A stretch of DNA of 38,308 bases from Phoronis australis. Its lineage: Eukaryota > Phoronida > Phoronidae. Location of the stretch: positions 15,332 through 53,639 of the forward strand of contig NMRA01001113.1 in assembly GCA_002633005.1 (NCBI GenBank), in the 5' to 3' direction. The notes beneath the pieces were generated by a model. It saw nothing but the letters and a program-made list of their open reading frames with translations, was not told the DNA's origin and did no database searches. This document shows, one piece after another, positions 30,598-38,308 of the stretch. The position numbers and the translations under genes are program-made. Numbering within the stretch: position 1 is the stretch's first letter; each line of letters starts with the position of its first letter.

Positions 30598-33300
30598 AGT
30601 ATGTCCAAATTTTGTCATTCGTTGAAAATTTTTTGGGAAAGTGGAAACTATGTATTTTTGGAAACCTCATGGAATGGTGAATCAGAAAATAATTGATTCC
30701 ATTTTTAGTGGCCATCTTGGCGGCCATTTTGGATTTTCAAAAATGGCGCCGGTAANAATAAGATTTTGCCCAGTATATCCGCCCTTGGGTCACTGAGAAT
30801 GTTAGTTTTTATTGCTACTCCTGCAGTTCTGGGGTAAATGAATCGGACATTTTAATTATTATTGGCGGCCATCATGGAATTTCAAAAAAGGAGCCTGTAA
30901 AATACATTTTGCTCAGTATCTCTGCTCTTGAGTCACTTAGAATGTTTAGTTTTATTGGCTGCACACACATGTTGTGGGGTAAGGAAGTGAAAGACACTAT
31001 TTCTTAAATGATACATATCATCTAAATGATTTTTAATAGCAGCTACAAACACCCAGAATATTAACCTTTATTTACAGTGTACATGTATATCTATATCTTT
31101 TTGAAAAGACATATGAGACATATCTTTTGAAGATTTCGATATTATTTCTACTGTTCACTTTGGAATCCAGCTCTCCTTTACTCAAGGGAAATGCATTTTG
31201 CCTTTGACAGTCGGATGGCAGAAAATTTTGGCAGTAACCAGGCTGAGGATCAATGACAAGAACAACAGGAGTTGTAGCCTGCTGAGCTAATCGACCAGAA
31301 ACATGTTATCAGCCACTATGAATTCACCCTAACACCAAGAGCAATCTTTGCTGTCAGTGGAGTAATGCTGCCATGTACAGTCTTCTGCACAAACATTCCG
31401 AAGTAGACGTCCTAGAACAGAACAGCCCTCAAGCTGCAAGACAGGTTTTAGATCTAGAAAATATTTAAACAACATCCATTGAGTGTGTTCACCCAAGCCA
31501 CAAAACTGCACATGTGGATAGTATGGAAGTGATGTTCTTAACTAGAAATTATGACGATATAATTCTGGTTTTTGACACCCACAGGAGAAAAAAAGACGCA
31601 GAGAAATGGTCAAGTACAGTACCAGATAAGAGATGAGACTTACATACAGAATATCCCATTGAGCTGTTTCCTCCTCGCCCATGACCAAAAAAGGCTCAAC
31701 TTACTGAATATCTGTCTGCAAAGACACTTGAATATAATCAAGACCCTGACAAGATAGCCATTACTTCAGCTTCAGGATGCACAAAGAGCAACCGACGTGA
31801 TCTACACTTAGAAGGAAACGATCACGAAAAAGCAGATATATTGCTAATACACTGTACATCATGCAGTTCTAGCACCACATCAAAGGGTCCCTGATTCTCA
31901 GCTGATGTTTTCTCACCTGACATAGATTTACTGGTACTCGCCATTGCCTATTATGACAGGCTTCTCAGAAATACTTCAGTCCCCATGCCATCTGGGATTG
32001 TGGACGTGAATCCAATATGGACCATATTAGGTGCTGTTCGGGCAAAGGCTCTTCCAGCTTCCCATACTTTTACATGGACAGACAACACTGGTCCATTGTG
32101 TAGGTTGAACATATATTTGAAGGCAAACACTGATGATATCAATGCACTGCAGACTTTTTGTACTGCTTGTGAAGTAAGAGGTGAACCTCTTTTCACATTA
32201 GCCCCTTTTATATGTGCATACTCACCACAGGGTATAGACACAAATAGCATCCCAGAGCTTAGATGGTACCTCTTCTGTAAACATATGGCTGACAGCGACA
32301 AATGTCCACCAACCATTGATGCTTTGAAACAGCATGTGCTGAGGGTGTTTATTCAAGCCAGAGTGTGGGGCCAGGCAGCCATTCGACAAAAGATCTTTGA
32401 CCCACTGCAGAATGAATTTACAAGGACAAAGATGACCAGATGAAACCCACACAACTGAGGAGCTTCCGGCGCCAGAGGCTTTCATTGAGATGGTTACTAA
32501 ATGTCAGTGCAAAAACGATTGCTATTCCCAAAGATGCTATGGCCGATCAAAAGACCTACCTTACACAGATCTATGTCAATGTAGTGCAGAATGTCAGAAT
32601 GGTGATGATGATGTGATTCCTGGTGACAGTCATGGCTAAAGTAATGATCTACGATTTCAACCTTTTGAAAGACTATTATTGATACTACAAAAACATACTT
32701 TCATGTTCTTCAAGCGTAAATAAGTTGTTTAGGTACTGGTTTAGTTTAAGTGACTTGAAGGAAACAAGATCCGAACAAAATATACAAGAAAAAAAGATAG
32801 TGATACTATGTGTTGGATTACATGAAGAATGCATTTAGAAAATGTAGCTGCTAATAAATGGGGTTTTGACTATGTTTCTCATTTAATAAGTTGTATTTTC
32901 AGATTTCTTGACCACAAAAATGTGGGTGCAGCCATTAAAACTAACATTCTAAGTGACCCAAGAGCAATGATACTAAGGAAAATGTGTTTCACGGGCGCCA
33001 TTTTTAAAAATTCAAGATGGCCGCCAAAATGGCCTCCAATAAAATTAAAATTTCCAGTTCCTTGACCTGAGAAATTCAGGTGTAGCCATAAAAATCAACA
33101 TTCTAAGTGACCCACAAGCGGAGATATTGGGCAAAATCTACTTTACCGGCGCCATTTTTGAAAATCCAAGATGGCCGCCAAGAGGGCCGCCAAAATCGAA
33201 TCAATTATTTTCTGATTTTTCATTCCACGAGGTTTCCAAAGATGTATAGTTTCCATTTTCCCCCAAAAATTTCAACAAAATTACATAACAAATCTGACTA
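30598..33300 (+). mobile_element. DNA transposon with about 425 bp terminal inverted repeats
   Basis: The left arm, about 30598-31022, pairs with the right arm, about 33300-32867. Landmarks found in both (right arm read inverted) are TGGAAACT, TTTGGAAACCTC, TCAGAAAATAATTGATTC, GGCGGCCAT, TTCAAAAATGGCGCCGGTAA, GATTTTGCCCA and GGGTCACT-AGAATGTTAG. Each arm itself holds two tandem units of about 130-140 bases beginning GGCGGCCAT-TTGGA. Between the arms lies a broken ORF. The exact termini and target duplication could not be fixed because the outermost 20-30 bases diverge. Confidence 0.8.
31305..32639 (+). pseudogene. decayed transposon ORF (EADT / DTDVLVLA family)
   Basis: Pieces in order: 31314-31375 reads YEFTLTPRAIFAVSGVMLPC. 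At 31812-31850 it reads GNDHEKADILLIHC, then a TGA, then SPDIDLLVLAIAYYDRLLRN. From 31985 the frame is intact for 152 codons, with ALPASHTFTWTDNTG, PELRWYLFC, PPTIDALKQHVLR and QARVWGQA. After a frameshift near 32433 it continues to a Cys-rich tail, KCQCKNDC...DLCQCSAECQN, and a TAA at 32637. This order (EADTLLIHH, SPDTDVLVLA, LPAFHALTG, ELRW, CxC tail) matches a very common uncharacterised ORF of invertebrate genomes. The acidic residues suggest a PIN-like nuclease fold; that is inference. The copy cannot make the full protein. Confidence 0.65.
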
Positions 33301-33344
33301 TCTGACAGGCTTGGAATCGGATAACTGACGGGCGTTCAACCAGT

Positions 33345-33800
33345 ATGAGTAGATCCGCTAGCAGGGTGTTGGGCTGCGACCCGCTCAAGTTATGGGTTCG
33401 ATTCCGCGCGCGTAGGGATGATCTTGAAAAACCACTTCTCTGGACGATAATGTCATCTTAATTGCCATTAGCTAAAAATGCTCTGTGCGTATTGTTTAAT
33501 CCAAGGGGCAAACTCCGGTTTCAAGGGCGGACACAAAACCAAATCAAGTTCCCGTAACACAGGTGTGATCACCACGAGAGGAGGTCAAATCCGTCAGAAG
33601 TTAAACACTCCCAATGAAGGATACCTTGCGTGCAGTACAACTGTGCGCCATTTTTCATGTTGTCCCATATATAATTTTGTGAATCGAGTAACTTTCTTGG
33701 ATAAACTTTTGTGTATGAACAAATTAAGGCAACCGCAAGACAGCAGTGACCTCAATTAAACAGCTCTGTCTATTCTAGCATTCATCATCATTATTATTAT
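33345..33800 (+). repeat. tRNA-derived SINE-like element
   Basis: GGTTCGATTCC (about 33394-33404) is a perfect RNA polymerase III B box. It is preceded by GTTGGGCTGCGACCCGCT, which looks like an anticodon arm. The A-box region (GATCCGCTAGCAGGG) is degenerate and no cloverleaf closes, so this is not a tRNA gene. The proposed body ends at (CAT)n(ATT)n near 33783-33800. The right limit is uncertain. Confidence 0.4.
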
Positions 33801-34159
33801 ACCTGCCCTGTCCTCGGTTTCGTTGGGCGTCTGAATATTCAAGTAGGCGTAATAAACAAACCTACACACATTCCTGTAATTGGACGGTAGATTAAAACCT
33901 GCTAACACTAATCTTATTGAAAAATATCGACTAGATTGTCAAATGGTTGCAATTATGCCATTACTAAAATGTCCAGGATTGTCACACAGCCCCTTTCAGA
34001 CAGCTATACAAGTACGTTCTACGCTTAATTGTGGAGCGCATTTAAAATGGCCGATGATGTCAGCAATAATCCGACAATTTACAAAGTTAGCCACGTTTTC
34101 AGGAATTTCTTCACCATGGTATTAGTTAGCGCTCGATAAAAGGAAAAAGCAAGACTAAA

Positions 34160-34363
34160 TCATTGCAATATGAAGTCTTTATAATCGCCATAATCGGAAA
34201 TTACTACTGTACAATCAGCGATCATCTCGGTAGGCACCGGCTGTCCGGCAGCGAAAATGAGATCCGAAGGATAAAAGCTCATTTCATAATTAATCTGAAA
34301 GTTTCCGTTTCTTAACGAGAACAATATTCCCATAATTTTATCATCAAGCGCTGTTTTTGCCAT
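34160..34363 (-). CDS. small ORF, 67 residues, unknown
   Basis: ATG 34363 opens MAKTALDDKIMGILFSLRNG; the frame goes on with MSFYPSDLIFAAGQPVPTEM and ends VVISDYGDYKDFILQ with TGA at 34160. An in-frame TGA lies directly upstream, so the start is fixed unless a splice acceptor is used. The residue mix is balanced and reads like a soluble acidic protein, better than other frames of this size nearby. No signal peptide, membrane segment, metal motif or known family is seen. No polyadenylation signal was found downstream. It may be an exon rather than a whole gene. Confidence 0.3.
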   Translation of the reverse strand: MAKTALDDKIMGILFSLRNGNFQINYEMSFYPSDLIFAAGQPVPTEMIADCTVVISDYGDYKDFILQ

Positions 34364-36839
34364 TCACTCGCAACTTGAAGGGCAATTTTATTGTCGAGTC
34401 TCTATTGAGTGCAGTGTAAAAAAATCCTCGTTTTCTCTACCTTGGTGTATACTACGCTTGAGCGCATTGAAACGCCGTAAAATGTAACATTTTATGTAAT
34501 TGTTATAATTTACGTCGAATGCCCTTGGAGAAATGTACCATTGTTACATTTTACGAAAGCGACGTCATATTTCATGAGTTTCCATCGTATTTTTCAAAAG
34601 GAGGAAAATGATTGAAACACTTAACGGCTTCTTTCTCGGATTGTACAGTCTTGAAAAACCAGTAGGGATGGAAAAGATCCTCTGTCTCATTATCACAGAA
34701 AAAGTACACATCATTTGATAAAAGTCTAATGATATGAAGATAAGTATTTGTATTGATAAATCTGCGGAAACAATTTAGTTTGGTGTCCCGAAATTTTTGG
34801 GTACACTTGAAGGTCTTTGGATAGATTTTAATAGTGTAGTTTTATGTTTAGAATGTATCCACACTCTACAGAAGATCGATTTTCCAACATTTCCGCTGTC
34901 ACGTCGTGAAAATTTGGTTCACTTTGAAGTCATGACAGTTGACGTTGGAAACGGATTTGCGTATCGTGTCATGCGGTAACCTGATGAAACTAGTCTTCCT
35001 AATTACAACTAATAGAGAAATTAGTTACAACATTCGTTGTTTTGGATGATCTCTTAACTAAGATTTAAAGACCAGGCACCTTTTCACTTTTCAGAAAATT
35101 GCTTCTTATTTTTCAAGATTCAGAAAACAAAATTGCAGTCCAAGCAGCTTGCAGCTTTGCTGATTAAGTTCAAAAAAATCAAAAAAGCTCGCAACTGGGC
35201 ACATGTAGTACACATGTGTAAATGATAAAGGAATTCTCATTGCTTGTTTGTGGATGGATTCCACAAGATGGCTCTTTCCCGGCTTTCAGACGCATCTGTT
35301 TCGAGGAGATTTGTTGCATCCAGGGTCGGTTTTATTTACGAATGTGCAAATCTCAATGAGCATGCCCCACACCAGTTCCTCTCTATTGCATTCTGGGATT
35401 GTTTGTATGCCTAGCAGCAGCGTGAGAGTTTCTATACAGAAGAGATTATTATATTTAGCTGCCGTTTTCAATTATTAAGACTAGAAAAAACATGTTACAA
35501 ATCCTCAGTATCTTGTTAAAATTATAATTTTAGAAATTTGTACAATCCAAGACACGTGCTTATAGTTTACCTGGCCCCGGTCTCAACTCATACTCAGACT
35601 CACACTTCATACTCACCGCAAGCCAATTTTTAAAGTCCTTCTTACTACGATTCCTGGCAACTGGCGAATGCTAATCCCATGTCGACGAGTCATTGCAAGA
35701 GTCAAAAGCAGATGTGGGGTGGGGATTGCCGTGATTGATGTGCGTGCGCAACGGCTTGTACGGTTTCCTAAGGAATGTTAATGAAAACAATTTGCTTCCC
35801 TGTCAGATTTCACATACTTAATTAATAGTTAAGTCATCGATAATTCTTCAATCCCCGAATGATATTCCAGATTTTTTTGCCGATTTATGAGTAGACGTCT
35901 CGTCCCGTTCACTGATGATCTCTGAATACTTGCCTATGTAGTGTACTACATGTAGTGTTTTTAACTCACGCGCCAAATGTCAGCTAACTTGATACATCCC
36001 GGTAAAATGCAAAGATACATGTAGTCTAAGATACAGTATCAAAGTTTTGACATCAGCATACAGTAGGCCTACACGGCAATGGGTTCTTCGCAAGAGAGAA
36101 CAGGGATTGACTAGTAACCAAACACCTGCGGCCCAAATGTCAACTCGAACTTTCGGGCTGACTTGGACAACCGGTTTTCTAGAAAAGAGGACCACCGCCG
36201 GCAATTAAGGTACAAACTTTTGAAATTCGATCTCCGGTCAAAGAAAATGTGCAGTTCTAATTCTCCCTTAAAAATGTTGGTTGCAGGCCTGTGATATTGT
36301 ACCCGACTCCCGTACCGGGATCACCGGCCCAACCCTGCATTAACGAAAACGATAATTTCAATATGCTGTCAATCGTTGGTGTGACCATGCCAATTTTAGT
36401 ATTAAAGACATATGATCCGCTTGTAGACGTTTTAAAAACATTGTGAATCTGCATAAAAACCATTGAAACATACTCTCTGACACTTAATTAGCACTTTTCG
36501 TAAGTATGGGGTCGATCTGCTGCCTGTACATATTTTTTCTTTTATTTTTTATTTTCTTAAAATCTGCGTGATCAAAACAAACGAATGTTGCCCATAATGC
36601 TGTGCAGTTTGACCTTTCGGCAACTCGAGACAAATAGTCAGCTGTTTCCGGTACTGCTTCGAAGAAGAGAAGTTCGCCTAACCAGGTAATTTATTCGTTT
36701 CTTAAACATTTTGATGACGATATTGCTCCCTGTATGAGCTGAACAGTCTAATTATTACTCTTAGAATTAGACGAAACCATTACCTGTGGGAAAATTACGT
36801 ACTGAATTCGATAGTAATCGTTGTGATCGAGTCGAGTCT
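34364..36839. other. non-coding stretch, nothing recognised
   Basis: There are only short overlapping frames on both strands. A minus-strand 61-codon frame at 35471-35286 with five cysteines, and a GACATGGG start with a GTAAGA donor near 35685-35645, were looked at and left uncalled. Confidence 0.35.
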
Positions 36840-36897
36840 GCAGTGGTACCCTAGCCAGCCAGCTAGCGGTATCAAAATACAGCTAGGTACCACTGTG
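36840..36897. repeat. hairpin repeat with 14-base arms, copy D
   Basis: CAGTGGTACCCTAGC at the left pairs with GCTAGGTACCACTG at the right (one unpaired C). Between them lies CCAGCTAGCGGTATCAAAAT followed by ACAG, the inverted and altered core of the copies at 944, 2990 and 6261. About 60 bases further right, TACCAAGGCTAGCCCTAGCC recalls the CCAAGGCTAC block that accompanies copies A and C. Confidence 0.55.
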
Positions 36898-37196
36898 TGT
36901 TTTTCTTCAATATAGACCCCGAAATTCACACAGCCAGGGTAGTATATTTAGTATACAGATTTGTACCAAGGCTAGCCCTAGCCCTAGGCCTATCAATGCT
37001 GTGACTGAAAAAGAGTGTAATGTTATTGTGGTTGGATAGACCGTTTGTCACTCGATGGTCGTGAGTTGAATTTCTACATGCTGGCAGTTTTCAGACTTTG
37101 GACTTGAATTGCAAAACTATTCGTGGTTTTTCATTGCCACAAGAAAGTCATCGTCTATCACCAGGGACTCTATACTCTACTTGTATATTGTACTAG

Positions 37197-37399
37197 CAGG
37201 GGCACATTGGAGGATTTAAGGGGGGGGGGCCTTGAACAAACCCTGTTTACCGTTTATGTTTTTTTTAGTAATAAGATCCACAAACCCAAAAATTCGACAC
37301 CCCCGCATTCCTACATCAGGCTGGGCTCGCGCATGTCGCAAAATTCTGGTTATTCCTGTGCCCTGGCCCCCCTAACTCAAAATACTGGATTCGCCCCTG
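37197..37399. mobile_element. MITE with hAT-like CAGGGGC termini
   Basis: The left end, CAGGGGCACATTGGAGGATT, and the inverted right end, CAGGGGCGAATCCAGTATTT, are followed by G-rich tracts (ten G at 37220-37229; GGGGGGCC on the inverted right side). CAGGGGCGGATCCAG-type ends are familiar from hAT-derived MITEs in fish and invertebrates. The eight bases outside each end do not match, because the right end abuts another element. No coding capacity. Confidence 0.6.
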
Positions 37400-37520
37400 G
37401 GGCAGATCCAGGATTTTGTGTTGGGGGAACAGGGCAGAGTATTGGCCAGGATTTAGTTCACCAAACATTCAACTGTCAAATNTAGTCCACTTGAACACAA
37501 CCCACTGGATCAGCGATGAA
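37397..37520. mobile_element. second, truncated or worn MITE of the same kind
   Basis: It starts GGGGCAGATCCAGGATTTTG directly at the right end of the first MITE, making a near-palindrome across 37385-37412. A worn opposite end may be CACTGGATCAGCG at 37503-37515. It contains an N at 37482. Confidence 0.4.
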
Positions 37521-38308
37521 TCCTCGGATTAAATGCAAGCAAACTTGGGAAGTGCCGGCAGGCTGGAGCTTGTTGCGAGAATAGTGAGATCATACAAAAC
37601 CATGGTTGGGAATGGGATGCAACAAATTTGATGCCTGTTATTCAGTGAAGAAATCTGGTTCTCAAATTGCAGGACACTGGGAGTGGTCACATCATTACAG
37701 AACAATATACTATGTATGGGACCTCCTCAAAGGCAAAAGGTATAAGCCAAAGTTAGATCAGTAGTAGCATTAATAAAGGTCGAGCAGGTTACATCTTGTA
37801 CTATCAGTGATATGGTCTAGATTGGGTCAATAAAGGGCTAGGGACAGGAGAAGGTTAATGACAGTGCCTGCTTTTAATTAATATACTCTTTCTTGGACTT
37901 TGAGTGTGCAACTAGGCCCTAGCAGACTCACTTTATCAAGAACACAATCCATCAGTTTACATGGCAGAGGGCCTAGAGGGTGCTTCTAAAATCATCTATC
38001 CTCCTTGAATGTCAGCTGTTACAGATTTCTAGCATCAGTATTGGCAAGTTAACACAGGAAATAAACTTAATTAGTCTGGAAAAAGGTAGAACACTGAAGT
38101 TTCAATTTCAGGTACACTCATACTTTTGCGAAAATGTGCATCCTATGGAATGTATTGATCAATGTTATCTATGTACTGCTCAGATTGACATTTTATGTGA
38201 TTACCATGTTTTTAAAGGTTCACCGTAATGTACATCACCAGTTCACCAACAATAACAATACTCAAGCAACAGAGACAACATGATTGGAGTACTGAGCCAT
38301 GTGCAGAG
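37521..38308. other. non-coding stretch at the right edge
   Basis: One plus-strand frame has TTTCAATTTCAG at about 38100-38111 followed by VHSYFCENVHPMECIDQCYL and CTAQIDILCDYHVFKG, a Cys-rich stretch. No family fits, and the donor (GTTCAC) is poor, so it is not called. Confidence 0.3.

Noticed and set aside
33345-33415. Possible tRNA gene with a perfect B box
   Set aside because: The T and acceptor stems do not pair and the A box is poor. It fits a SINE head better.
37980-38228. Cys-rich plus-strand ORF near the right edge
   Set aside because: The cysteine spacing matches no zinc-binding family I know, the donor is poor, and the window ends before context can be judged.

Overview
The window reads as nuclear DNA of an animal, most likely a marine invertebrate. 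Coding sequence is in short exons with GT-AG borders, intergenic DNA is AT-rich, transposon remains are abundant, and the domains seen (THAP, ZZ zinc finger, death effector domain, rhodopsin-like GPCR) are metazoan. Frequent TAGGCCTA-type words and the transposon types would suit a hemichordate, echinoderm, lancelet or mollusc, but I cannot fix the phylum. No rRNA, tRNA, CRISPR array or bacterial operon is visible. Single N bases at 30756 and 37482 point to a draft assembly.

Left part (1-9400): the window opens in the last coding exon of an unidentified plus-strand gene (1-114). The next 7 kb are mostly non-coding, with one copy of a dispersed repeat (2213-2885) and small hairpin repeats. A probable two-exon 3' end of an unknown plus-strand gene lies at about 7938-9135.

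Centre-left (9400-16900, minus strand): this is the most informative locus. Three ZZ zinc-finger exons (14842-14678, 12995-12834, 12281-12120), each a multiple of three and in phase 0, lead to two exons (10595-10447, 9892-9703) that splice in frame into a C-terminal death effector domain (DED), followed by an AATAAA signal. The predicted product is ZZ-ZZ-ZZ-DED, an apparent adaptor joining an NBR1/p62-like ligand-binding module to a death-fold oligomerisation module. Two more minus-strand exons (16823-16767 and a stop-containing exon 15263-15069) lie upstream; their relation to this gene is open. Two minisatellites sit in the intron between the first two ZZ exons.

Centre (17766-23085): a second copy of the dispersed repeat is split by two DNA transposons lying end to end, both at TTAA sites. 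Element A (about 3.0 kb, termini CACCCCGG) holds C2H2 zinc-finger remains. Element B (1653 bp, termini AGGAG) holds an exon resembling the start of invertebrate P2X7-C-terminal-like proteins, broken by one extra base.

Right part: an intact single-exon orphan rhodopsin-like GPCR (25303-26319) has a CRE-like site and a TATA-like box upstream. It is followed by a relic of a LINE reverse transcriptase, a minus-strand THAP-domain first exon (28356-28123), a 2.7 kb element with about 425 bp terminal inverted repeats and a decayed ORF (30598-33300), a SINE-like element, a small ORF, and hAT-like MITE ends near 37197-37520. Much of the rest is non-coding DNA in which I recognise nothing.
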